NCBI GenBank assembly: GCA_944324205.1
Contig: CALUVK010000005.1
Span: forward strand, 1-23,983
Source: Candidatus Gastranaerophilales bacterium
Lineage (GTDB): Bacteria > Cyanobacteriota > Vampirovibrionia > Gastranaerophilales > Gastranaerophilaceae
DNA length: 23,983 nucleotides
Direction of reading: 5' to 3'
The notes under the pieces are model-generated. The model was not told where the DNA came from, searched no databases, and worked only from the letters and a program-made list of their open reading frames with translations. Below, piece after piece: positions 7,897-14,794 of the stretch; the stretch's first letter is position 1; every line of letters starts with the position of its first letter. A program made the translations under genes and the position numbers.

Positions 7897-7949
7897 AATA
7901 TACTCCTTACTAGTGTGAATTTATTATAAAGTTATAAAAAAAATATGTC

Positions 7950-7981
7950 AAATCCCTGCTTCAAAGCAGAAGCAGGGATTT
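7950..7981 (-). terminator. Rho-independent terminator of serS
   Basis: Arms 7950-7961 and 7970-7981 are perfectly complementary over 12 bp with an 8-base loop and GC-rich core (CCCTGCTT). On the minus strand a run of T follows a few bases after the stem. It starts 19 bases after the serS stop codon. Confidence 0.85.
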
Positions 7982-7999
7982 GTTATGTTAAGCTAAATT

Positions 8000-9262
8000 T
8001 TAGATTTTATCAAAGCCGGTATATTTTCTTAAAACTTCCGGAATAATAACTGTTCCGTCTTCTTGCTGGAAGTTTTCTATAATAGCGGCAAAAGTTCTTC
8101 CGACAGCAAGTCCGGAGCCGTTAATCGTATGAACAAATCTTACCTGGCCGTCTTTTGTACGGTAGCGCATATTTGCTCTTCTTGCCTGATAGTCGCCGTA
8201 GTTTGAACAGCTTGAGATTTCTTTATAACTATTGTAAGAAGGCATCCAGACTTCCAAATCGAAGCATTTGTTTGCACTAAATCCTATATCGGCAGAGCAT
8301 AAAGCAACTTTACGATAAGGAAGCCCTAATCTTTCTAAGCAAACTTCCGCATCACGCGTTAATTTTTCGTGTTCGGCAGGACTTGATTCAGGAGTTGTTA
8401 ATTTTACCATCTCCACCTTATTAAACTGGTGAACTCTTATTAAACCTCTTGTGTCTTTTCCTGCAGAACCAGCTTCGCGTCTAAAGCAGGGAGTATAGGC
8501 TGTCATATATTTAGGTAAATCATCTTCTGATAAGATTTCACCTGAATAAATGTTTGTAACAGGAACTTCCGCTGTCGGAATTAAGTATAAATCCTCATCA
8601 ACACATTTATACATATCTTCCGCGAACTTAGGCAGCTGTCCTGTACCTGTCATAGTAGCAGCATTTGCCATAAACGGAGGTAAGATTTCTTCATATCCGT
8701 GCTCTTCCGTATGCAAATCAAGGAAAAATTGGATAATTGCACGCTCTAATCGGGCGCCTTTGCCTCTATAAAGAGTAAATCTTGATTGAGAGATTTTTAC
8801 TCCGCGTTCAAAATCTACAATACCCTTTTCTTCGCACAAATCCCAGTGCGCTTTCGGGGTAAATGAAAATTCGGTAGGTTTACCCCAGAATTTAACCGGA
8901 ACATTATCGTCTTCTGATTCTCCGATGGGGGTTGTTTCGTCTGGAATATTCGGAGTTCTTAAGAGCATATCACGCTGAATGTTATCTAAATCAACCTGTT
9001 TTTCTTCAAGAGCTTTTATTTCATCTCCGAGTTTTCTGACTTCTTCCTGAATAGCGTCCGTATTTTCTCCGCTCTTTTTAAGCATACCGATTTTTTGCGA
9101 CTCGGATTTCCTTTTGGCTCTAAGTTCATCTGCCTGCGCTTGAACTTTTCTTCTGTCCGCATCAATTGCGATTATTGTATCAATTGATAATTCGGGATTT
9201 CTTCTCTTTAAAAGTTCGTTAATTTTTTCGGGATTCTCTCTAATCAGTTTAATGTCTAACAT
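8000..9262 (-). CDS. serS: Seryl-tRNA synthetase
   Basis: Charges tRNA-Ser (and tRNA-Sec if present) with serine in the cytoplasm. 420 residues, normal for the bacterial enzyme: start MLDIKLIRENPE, a long N-terminal coiled-coil arm (about 30-100), class II motif 2 FRREAGSAGKDTRG (about 250-263) and motif 3 GSGLAVGRT (about 382-390), ending VLRKYTGF. The ATG at 9262 is chosen over an in-frame ATG at 9298 because it has GAGGT about 7 bases upstream and matches the family start. It is monocistronic, with its own promoter and terminator. Confidence 0.98.
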   Translation of the reverse strand: MLDIKLIRENPEKINELLKRRNPELSIDTIIAIDADRRKVQAQADELRAKRKSESQKIGMLKKSGENTDAIQEEVRKLGDEIKALEEKQVDLDNIQRDMLLRTPNIPDETTPIGESEDDNVPVKFWGKPTEFSFTPKAHWDLCEEKGIVDFERGVKISQSRFTLYRGKGARLERAIIQFFLDLHTEEHGYEEILPPFMANAATMTGTGQLPKFAEDMYKCVDEDLYLIPTAEVPVTNIYSGEILSEDDLPKYMTAYTPCFRREAGSAGKDTRGLIRVHQFNKVEMVKLTTPESSPAEHEKLTRDAEVCLERLGLPYRKVALCSADIGFSANKCFDLEVWMPSYNSYKEISSCSNYGDYQARRANMRYRTKDGQVRFVHTINGSGLAVGRTFAAIIENFQQEDGTVIIPEVLRKYTGFDKI

Positions 9263-9318
9263 TCTTAATACCTCTTTTTCTGATTTCATTTTTAACACAA
9301 AAAAGATTAAAAGTATAG

Positions 9319-9355
9319 ATTATATATGCCGGCAGTTGTAGACATTGTCTACAAC
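9319..9355 (-). promoter_or_regulatory. serS promoter with a dyad over the -35 region
   Basis: On the minus strand a consensus TATAAT (9319-9324) lies about 57 bases before the serS ATG. A perfect dyad with 10-base arms GTTGTAGACA (9335-9344) and TGTCTACAAC (9346-9355) around one central base covers the place where the -35 would be; no good TTGACA is seen. Such a site suits a dimeric repressor or activator. Its right half also lies in the recombinase remnant on the plus strand, so it may instead be a rearrangement scar. Confidence 0.45.
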
Positions 9356-9470
9356 TCAAAAATATTTAAATATTCCAAACAAAACTAATCTGGAAGAAAT
9401 GAAAATAAGTGATATGGAAAATGCTTCCCTTATGTCTGCGCTGTGTGCAAAGTTTGAAAAATACGTGTAA
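9342..9470 (+). pseudogene. C-terminal remnant of a tyrosine recombinase
   Basis: After a stop at 9339-9341 the frame stays open for 42 codons and reads TLSTTQKYLNIPNKTNLEE, then MKISDMENASLMSALCAK and FEKYV before TAA. STTQKYLN is the usual context of the catalytic tyrosine near the end of phage-type integrases, and the remainder looks like a normal acidic/helical C-terminus. No upstream part with the Arg-His-Arg residues is found in this stretch, so this is read as a broken leftover. An ATG at 9399 with GGAAGAA before it could also start a 23-codon ORF. The match is by eye on a short segment. Confidence 0.4.
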
Positions 9471-9780
9471 TAAATATAAGCTCTTTTAGTACAAAAGTTT
9501 TTTTTGAACAAATATTCTCTGTATCCTTTGTAGTTGGAGCTTAATATCTCTTTTTCCGTTTTTTATAAAAGAATGAATTGTATAGTTTTATAGAGTTAAA
9601 TTTTAAATAATGTATATCAGGTAGATAATATAAAAAACCTCTAAAAATAAGCTTTATTTAGGATTTATACGAAAACATATATTGTCAATACAATTTTTAT
9701 TAAAATAAAACGTTAACTTTTGTTAATATCAAATTTTTTTAATAATTACGGGAGGCATGGTCAATTGTAAAATTTTTTAC
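9471..9780. other. AT-rich stretch without a recognised gene
   Basis: No ORF, tRNA or strong hairpin was found. A short imperfect hairpin lies near 9640-9662 (AAATAA/TTATTT arms), and GGGAGG occurs at about 9750 just before an ATG whose reading frame closes after 8 codons. Probably decayed DNA next to the recombinase remnant. Confidence 0.4.
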
Positions 9781-9792
9781 TAAATTCTTTAC

Positions 9793-9819
9793 TTGATAAA
9801 AAGATGTGAAAATTATACT
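9793..9819 (+). promoter_or_regulatory. Promoter of the putative small RNA or leader
   Basis: TTGATA (9793-9798) and TATACT (9814-9819) with a 15-base spacer; transcription would begin near 9826. Confidence 0.45.
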
Positions 9820-9825
9820 ATATAC

Positions 9826-10049
9826 ACATACCTGAAAGGAGTGATGGCTACAAGGCTCGGGGAGGAGTCAAAATAGAAAAAAGATTAAAAATTTTTAGTA
9901 CATTAATACAAATCAATATTAAAACATTTACCTGAATTAAGAAGAGAATTTATTGCAAATCAATGAGGAGATTTGAGGACAAAACAGAATTTTTGGGGTA
10001 GGAGATTATTGGGTTAAAAAGGTCTTTCTGTATAAGGAGGCCTTTTTTT
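9826..10049 (+). ncRNA. Putative small RNA or leader RNA with repeated AGGA motifs
   Basis: About 225 bases lie between a promoter-like pair and an intrinsic terminator, with no ORF longer than about 12 codons. AGGA occurs six times (9837, 9863, 9966, 9976, 10000, 10035) in an A/T-rich background, as in RNAs that titrate CsrA/RsmA-type proteins; that link is an inference from motif count only. Alternatives are a 5' leader with attenuator for anmK, which starts 25 bases later, a 6S-like RNA, or tiny leader peptides (MATRLGEESK at 9844 with AAGGAG just upstream; a 12-codon ORF at 9963). No match to tmRNA, RNase P or SRP RNA core motifs was seen. Confidence 0.4.
10016..10049 (+). terminator. Rho-independent terminator or attenuator upstream of anmK
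   Basis: AAAAAGGTCTTT (10016-10027) pairs with 10036-10047 over 12 bp including G-U pairs, followed by and overlapping a run of seven T (10043-10049). It ends 25 bases before the anmK start codon. Confidence 0.7.
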
Positions 10050-10060
10050 ATTTTACATGT

Positions 10061-10073
10061 TACAATTTAATCT
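10061..10073 (+). promoter_or_regulatory. Extended -10 of anmK, leaderless arrangement
   Basis: TGT followed by TACAAT (10061-10066) ends 7 bases before the anmK ATG, and no Shine-Dalgarno sequence lies between. Transcription would begin at or next to the A of ATG. Confidence 0.45.
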
Positions 10074-11183
10074 ATGGAAGAAAAAGATGTAAAAAAAGTT
10101 ATTGGACTAATGTCGGGTACTTCTTGCGATTCTATTGATGCAGGATTGTGCGAAGTGTATCCCGATATGTCTGTTAAATTAATAAAAGGTATAAATTATT
10201 TATACCCGGAACAAATAAGAACAAAACTTTTTTCCGCATTTAGAAATCAACTTTGTGTGAAGGAATTGTGTCAACTCAATTTTGCAGTAGGAAAATGCTT
10301 TGCGGATGCTGCAAATGTTTTAATAAAAGAATTTGGTAAGCCAGATTTTATTGCAAGTCATGGCCAAACAATTTATCATTATCCATTTGATTCAAAACTG
10401 GGAGATATATCATTAAAGAGTACATTGCAGATAGGTGAAAGTTCTATAATTTCGACAGAGACGAATTGTATGACAATATCAAACTTTAGGGAAAAAGATA
10501 TTGCTTGTGGTGGGCAAGGCGCGCCTTTAGTATGTTTTGCCGATGAAAAGTGGTTTAAAAATGCACTTGTTCAAAATATAGGAGGAATATCAAATGTTAC
10601 GGTAATTTCTGATGATTCTGATACATATGGATTTGATACAGGGCCTGGAAATTTAATAATTGATTATTGCATGCAAAAGTTTTTTAATAAAAAATATGAT
10701 ACGGATGGAGAGATTGCTGCTAGCGGTATTATATCCGAAAGCTGGCTAAACTGTCTTTTGGAAGATGAATATTATTACATAGAACCTCCAAAAACAACCG
10801 GCAGAGAATATTTTTCTAATAAATATATCGAAAATATATTAAAAACTGCTCCTGCTGAGCCTGAAAATGTAATCGCAACATTAACTGCACTTACAGCAAA
10901 AACAATTGCACAATCATATGAGAGATTTATTCCATTTAGATATGATACGGTAATTATTGGAGGCGGCGGAGCTTATAATAAAACTTTAATGAAATTCTTG
11001 AAAAACTATCTTCCGAAACATGTGTTACTGAAAACGCATGAAGATTATGGAATTTCAAATAATTTTAAAGAAGTTATGGCATTTGCTCTCTTGGGTTATT
11101 GTACATATTATAATATTCCAAATAATTTACCGTCTTGTACCGGAGCAAATAAACGAACTGTTCTTGGTAAAATTAGTTATTAA
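10074..11183 (+). CDS. anmK: Anhydro-N-acetylmuramic acid kinase
   Basis: AnmK phosphorylates and opens 1,6-anhydro-N-acetylmuramic acid, recycling murein fragments into MurNAc-6-phosphate. 369 residues, normal length. Signatures of the ASKHA-fold family are present: GLMSGTSCDSID near the N-terminus (most members have GTSxDGID, so Gly is Ser here), ASHGQT, the NIGGISNV stretch, GFDTGPGN and GGGAYN. No other murein-recycling gene is visible nearby. The gene seems to be transcribed alone, from a -10 directly before the ATG or through read-through of the terminator upstream, and ends at a terminator shared with the convergent gene. Confidence 0.95.
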   Translation: MEEKDVKKVIGLMSGTSCDSIDAGLCEVYPDMSVKLIKGINYLYPEQIRTKLFSAFRNQLCVKELCQLNFAVGKCFADAANVLIKEFGKPDFIASHGQTIYHYPFDSKLGDISLKSTLQIGESSIISTETNCMTISNFREKDIACGGQGAPLVCFADEKWFKNALVQNIGGISNVTVISDDSDTYGFDTGPGNLIIDYCMQKFFNKKYDTDGEIAASGIISESWLNCLLEDEYYYIEPPKTTGREYFSNKYIENILKTAPAEPENVIATLTALTAKTIAQSYERFIPFRYDTVIIGGGGAYNKTLMKFLKNYLPKHVLLKTHEDYGISNNFKEVMAFALLGYCTYYNIPNNLPSCTGANKRTVLGKISY

Positions 11184-11193
11184 ATATAATTAA

Positions 11194-11218
11194 AAAGAGC
11201 CTTAAAATAAGGCTCTTT
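11194..11218. terminator. Bidirectional terminator between anmK and the Hsp20-like gene
   Basis: AAAGAGCCTTA (11194-11204) and TAAGGCTCTTT (11208-11218) form a perfect 11-bp stem with a 3-base loop. It lies 10 bases after the anmK stop and 5 bases beyond the stop of the convergent gene, with A-rich and T-rich flanks on the two sides. Confidence 0.8.
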
Positions 11219-11223
11219 CTAAA

Positions 11224-11727
11224 TTATTCTTCAAAAGGAATTGTAATTATATACTTATTTCCCTTTTTCTCTTTTGTTATTTTATCAGTCTGTAGTTCTT
11301 CATCAAGATAAAATGCTTGAGAAAAATTTATTATTTTTTCTCCACTTCGACTATTTTTTTCAATTCCTCCGGATACAGTTATAACATTATTATCAACTTT
11401 TAAATTAACATTTTTTTCATCTCCTCCTAATGGTTTTAAATTAATAATAATTTTATACTCATTAGTTTCTTTTATAAGGTTTACTAACATAGGGCCCATT
11501 GCCGGTTCAAACGGATTTTGCATCATTTTGTCTTCAAATTTATGTAATTTCTTTTCCTGATATTTCATCATTTTTTCCATTCGTTTCATTTGATATTCAG
11601 GGCTTGTCATTCTATTAAAGGTAGTATCTACAACAAAATAAAATGCTAAATATGCGCCTATAAATGTTGCAAGAACAATTCCTAGAAATTTTAGTACAGG
11701 ATGATGATTTCTATCTTCTTCTAACAT
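11224..11727 (-). CDS. Membrane-anchored Hsp20/alpha-crystallin-like protein
   Basis: 167 residues from the chosen ATG. One hydrophobic helix (about 11-33), a basic Met-rich amphipathic stretch (about 38-70), then an alpha-crystallin-like domain (about 85-165) with KIIINLKPLGG, VDNNVITVSG and the closing strand GNKYIITIP. Small heat-shock proteins are usually soluble, so the helix is unusual. The positive residues after the helix would favour a cytoplasmic chaperone domain with the acidic N-terminus outside, but a periplasmic domain is possible. An in-frame start at 11817 would add 30 unlike residues; the ATG at 11727 is preferred for its AAGGAG 10 bases upstream. It follows the secreted-protein gene by 113 bases. 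No IxI oligomerisation motif remains at the C-terminus. Confidence 0.75.
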   Translation of the reverse strand: MLEEDRNHHPVLKFLGIVLATFIGAYLAFYFVVDTTFNRMTSPEYQMKRMEKMMKYQEKKLHKFEDKMMQNPFEPAMGPMLVNLIKETNEYKIIINLKPLGGDEKNVNLKVDNNVITVSGGIEKNSRSGEKIINFSQAFYLDEELQTDKITKEKKGNKYIITIPFEE

Positions 11728-11840
11728 AACAAAGGTTCTCCTTTCTTTTTGTGTTGAATTAATTGAAAAGTTATTCTTATTATTTACTTTATTATAATCT
11801 CTAATGCAATTACACAACAGGAGGATTTTTAAAAAGATAA

Positions 11841-12584
11841 TTATAATTTAATTGTTCTGAAAATTGTAAAATATTGATGTGCACCATAATATATTACAAT
11901 TGAAACAAAATAATTTTCTAAGTCATTAACTTCCAAATATGTTTGGATAGGTGTTTTTCTCTTAGTACTTTTAAGGTTTCCAATAAAATCTAAAAATCCC
12001 ATATGTACTTTTTGAGCAAAGGTATATTTTGGTTTTGGAATATGTTCATCATAAAACATCTCAGGCGTATAGTCTCTTTTGTAAACAGGGATAATATATT
12101 TTACTAAACCATTTTGTTTGAATAGGATAAACCATTCTCCATCGTGTTCTCTTGGAGTTAACAAATAATATCCCGGCTCCACTGTAATAGTTTTAAAATA
12201 TATTGGAGAATTTAAACGTATTAGTGGATATACAGACCAGGTTGCATCTTTTAAATCATAATACTGTTCTGGATCTATGTTATGAAGGTATGAGAATGTC
12301 GGAACTTCAAGCGAATTGTATATTTGAGCATAATTTTTAGTAGATTTTGTTTTTGTTTGTTGAGGTGGGATGATAATTTCATCTTCTTCTGAATATTGTT
12401 GATAAGATGTATCAGCATTTTCTTCTGGTGTTTGTATATTTTCATCATCCAGGCTGTTTGGATCAATATCATCATAAAAACCTGGTGGTGTGCCGGCATG
12501 CCCTCCGATATCTTCTAGAGGTGCTGCTACTACAGGTAAAAATAATAATGTTATAATAAAAATTAATAAACTCTTTTTTAACAT
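11841..12584 (-). CDS. Secreted protein of unknown function
   Basis: 247 residues. A signal peptide (KK, hydrophobic 5-18, cut near VVA/A at about 20) is followed by an acidic, Gln/Asn/Pro-rich linker (about 22-85) and a folded region from about 90 rich in Tyr and beta-prone segments (for example PIYFKTITVEPGYYLLTPRE). No lipobox, no second membrane segment, no recognised family. It has no Shine-Dalgarno sequence; TAAAAT ends 6 bases before the ATG. It may be exported to the periplasm and is on the same strand as the anchored Hsp20-like gene downstream, which could act on such proteins, although that is only proximity. Confidence 0.75.
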   Translation of the reverse strand: MLKKSLLIFIITLLFLPVVAAPLEDIGGHAGTPPGFYDDIDPNSLDDENIQTPEENADTSYQQYSEEDEIIIPPQQTKTKSTKNYAQIYNSLEVPTFSYLHNIDPEQYYDLKDATWSVYPLIRLNSPIYFKTITVEPGYYLLTPREHDGEWFILFKQNGLVKYIIPVYKRDYTPEMFYDEHIPKPKYTFAQKVHMGFLDFIGNLKSTKRKTPIQTYLEVNDLENYFVSIVIYYGAHQYFTIFRTIKL

Positions 12585-12590
12585 ACAATT

Positions 12591-12618
12591 ATTTTAATAA
12601 ATTCTGGGGGAAAATCAA
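12591..12618 (-). promoter_or_regulatory. Promoter of the secreted-protein gene, leaderless arrangement
   Basis: On the minus strand TTGATT (12613-12618), a 16-base spacer, and TAAAAT (12591-12596), with the ATG 6 bases later. The ten bases before the ATG are nearly the same as those before larB. Confidence 0.5.
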
Positions 12619-12630
12619 GTATTTAAGAAC

Positions 12631-12658
12631 TGTCTGCATACTATAATGTATGCAGACA
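12631..12658 (-). terminator. Hairpin after the recombinase gene
   Basis: TGTCTGCATAC (12631-12641) and GTATGCAGACA (12648-12658) form a perfect 11-bp stem around TATAAT. It lies 6 bases after the recombinase stop. No T-run follows on the minus strand, so its strength as a terminator is doubtful; an operator or recombination site cannot be excluded. Confidence 0.5.
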
Positions 12659-12664
12659 AAAATT

Positions 12665-13207
12665 TTAAAGTGCAAACATTCTAAGATTATCTTCAATAAT
12701 TTCTTGGGTAACACCAATGTATCTTAAGGTAATATCTTGTGAAGAGTGATTCAGTATTTTTTGTAGGAGAGCAATATCTTTAGTTTGTTTATAAAAATGA
12801 TAGCCAAATGTTTTTCTAAGAGAGTGCGTTCCTGTATGATCAAGTCCTAATATATCACAAGCCTCTTTTATTATTCTGTAAGCTTGAATACGTGATATTG
12901 GTTTATTAGATTTTCTACTTTTGAATAGATATCTATTTAGAGGTTTTCTTTCTACATATTCACTTATAAATGCTCGTATTTCTTTGGGTATAAGAAATTT
13001 TTTAGTTTTTCTGGTTTTTCTTTCCCTGATTTGTACACAATCCTTATCTTTGACATCTTTGACTTTTAATGCCAAAAGATCTGAAACTCTAAGGCCTGTA
13101 TTAATTCCTAGCAAAAATAATAATAAATTTCTTGTTCCAGTTTCTCTTAAAACTCTTTTTACGGCATTAATGTACTCTTTTTGTCTGATTGGGTCAACAA
13201 TGTTCAT
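12665..13207 (-). CDS. Minimal tyrosine recombinase (catalytic domain only)
   Basis: 180 residues, a catalytic domain almost without the N-terminal core-binding (SAM-like) domain. All active-site residues are seen: Arg40 in NTGLRVS, a Lys in the RKTRKTKK beta-hairpin, His128 and Arg131 in HSLRKTFGYHF, His154 in LNHSS, Tyr163 in TLRYIG. It should be able to cut and rejoin DNA, but how it recognises a site is unclear. The ATG at 13207 is favoured because GGAAAGGA lies 9 bases upstream; starts at 13216, 13234 and 13255 are in frame. No cargo genes, attachment repeats or other mobile genes are visible beside it, so it may be a housekeeping or orphan recombinase, or the end of an element. Confidence 0.88.
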   Translation of the reverse strand: MNIVDPIRQKEYINAVKRVLRETGTRNLLLFLLGINTGLRVSDLLALKVKDVKDKDCVQIRERKTRKTKKFLIPKEIRAFISEYVERKPLNRYLFKSRKSNKPISRIQAYRIIKEACDILGLDHTGTHSLRKTFGYHFYKQTKDIALLQKILNHSSQDITLRYIGVTQEIIEDNLRMFAL

Positions 13208-13327
13208 CTTTTTCATTCCTTTCCTTTGCTTCATAGATAACAAACTATAAGCCATAGAAATTAGTCAGCACCCTAACCACATGGCTTAGTACTTTTTACC
13301 TATGAAAAGGCATGAAAAAGATTTTTT

Positions 13328-14794
13328 TTATACTTTACCAATAAATTTAATATTAAAATCACTTACAAGTTCTTCATAGGCAAGGACTGTAAGATTTTGA
13401 ACAAATTCTGATAAGATTACAAACACCATATGTCTCAAATCCAATGGAACTACTAATACAGGATTTGTAATTTTTTTTGATTTTGTGAATTTTAAAATTT
13501 TATTTACTATATCCTGAACATCATTCGCATCAATTCTTATAATAGCTTCATCTTCATCTTCATTAAAGAAAGAATTTAATTTATCTAATGTAGCATCTGC
13601 AAACTCTATAACTTTGACTTCGCCGTCACTTGCTAAGCTTTTAATAATATGCTTGGAAAGCGCTAATCTCACTTTATCGAGTAAATCTTCTTTTGTCGGT
13701 TCGTTTGCGTAATCATTGATTTTTTCAAAAATATAAATGATGTTTTTAACGGAAACCCCTTCTCTTATAAGGCAGGTTAAAAGATATTTCAAATCAGATG
13801 CCGTTATAAAATCCGGTATAATGTTATCAACAAGAAAAGAATTTGATTCTATAACTTTTTCTACATATTTATTTATATCGTTATAGTCCATAATATCAGA
13901 GACTTCTTTTACTGAAATATATTTTATAGCTTTACCAATATACTCAGAAGCACTTAATCCTCTTACCCAGAAATCTTTGACTTTATCTTCTGCTATCCAT
14001 ACAAGTTTTTTACCGGTTATTTCATCTGTAAGTGCAATATCTTCCGGCATAATTTTATATCCTTTTAAATCTTCTTTATAAAAAGCTCTGCTTTCAGGAA
14101 AAACAACTGTTCTAAATACTTCAATATCGTGAATTTTTATACTGAACTCATTTTGCATTAATTCATCACTGTTATGAAAATGTATATGAGGAATAACATA
14201 ACCTAATGTATCCGTGAGCTCCTGTCTTACTTTAACTGTTTCAGATAAAAGATTATCGTTAGCATCCATAGAAATTACTTCTAAAATTTCTTCCGATAGA
14301 TTAACAACAAATTTTTCTTCTTTTATAGAATCATACATAGTATCAGGCGAAATTTCATTTACCAATGCTTGTTTCAAACCATCTAACTGTTTTAATTCAT
14401 CAGACATTTGATTATTTAGCTGTTTTTTCTTGTCAGGAGAAAGATTATCACTTTCAAGCTGTGATTTAATCTTTCTAATTCTCTCTTTTTGGTTAGAAAT
14501 CTTGAGCTGAATCTCTTTGCAGGAAATATATGGACTTGAGGGTGCTGCAAGCATTTTTTCCATACGATATTTAAAACTTGTAATATTTACAATGTCGTCC
14601 AAATCCGGAGCTTCATCCTCCTGTTTTTCTCTCATAAATATGCAGTTAAAATCATAAGATGTGTCTGTTTCAACTTCATGCATTGTATATAAATCCCAGC
14701 CGGCATCGGACATTTCGTTAAGCAGTATCTCTAATGCTTGTTTGTCGTCAGTCGGTACAGATTTTATTACATACTGCATTTTTTTATTAAACAT
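13328..14794 (-). CDS. Soluble FlhA C-domain-like protein with DUF4177-like N-terminus
   Basis: 488 residues. Residues about 6-56 resemble DUF4177 (YVIKSVP, LLNEMSDAGWDLYTM); about 91-148 is a charged coiled coil; about 161-488 matches the cytoplasmic domain of FlhA/FHIPEP, the flagellar type III export gate: LGYVIPHIHFHN, EFSIKIHDIEVFR, LVWIAEDK, VDNIIPDFITASDLKYLLTCL, REGVSVKNIIYIFEKI, YEELVSD and terminal IKFIGKV. The eight or so membrane helices of FlhA are absent and no frame upstream encodes them, since the upstream gene is deoA. It might form or modulate the export-gate ring, or bind export substrates or chaperones; this is inference. The start is chosen for GAGGA 5 bases upstream and overlaps the deoA stop by 8 bases, implying coupled translation. 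An ATG at 14779 lacks a Shine-Dalgarno sequence. Confidence 0.8.
   Translation of the reverse strand: MFNKKMQYVIKSVPTDDKQALEILLNEMSDAGWDLYTMHEVETDTSYDFNCIFMREKQEDEAPDLDDIVNITSFKYRMEKMLAAPSSPYISCKEIQLKISNQKERIRKIKSQLESDNLSPDKKKQLNNQMSDELKQLDGLKQALVNEISPDTMYDSIKEEKFVVNLSEEILEVISMDANDNLLSETVKVRQELTDTLGYVIPHIHFHNSDELMQNEFSIKIHDIEVFRTVVFPESRAFYKEDLKGYKIMPEDIALTDEITGKKLVWIAEDKVKDFWVRGLSASEYIGKAIKYISVKEVSDIMDYNDINKYVEKVIESNSFLVDNIIPDFITASDLKYLLTCLIREGVSVKNIIYIFEKINDYANEPTKEDLLDKVRLALSKHIIKSLASDGEVKVIEFADATLDKLNSFFNEDEDEAIIRIDANDVQDIVNKILKFTKSKKITNPVLVVPLDLRHMVFVILSEFVQNLTVLAYEELVSDFNIKFIGKV

Noticed and set aside
9299..9345. T-box leader upstream of serS
   Set aside because: The leader is only about 50 bases, with no T-box sequence and no terminator between promoter and gene.
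9844..9876. Ten-codon ORF (MATRLGEESK) after AAGGAG
   Set aside because: The Shine-Dalgarno sequence is only about 2 bases from the ATG and the peptide has no run of a regulatory amino acid, so an attenuation peptide is not supported; kept only as an alternative in the RNA entry.
11725..11817. Upstream start of the Hsp20-like gene adding 30 residues
   Set aside because: The added part is low-complexity, lacks a ribosome site, and runs through the AAGGAG that serves the ATG at 11727.
12665..14794. An integrative element carrying the FlhA-like gene with the recombinase
   Set aside because: The FlhA-like gene is coupled to the bamA operon and no attachment repeats, tRNA target or composition change were seen around the pair.
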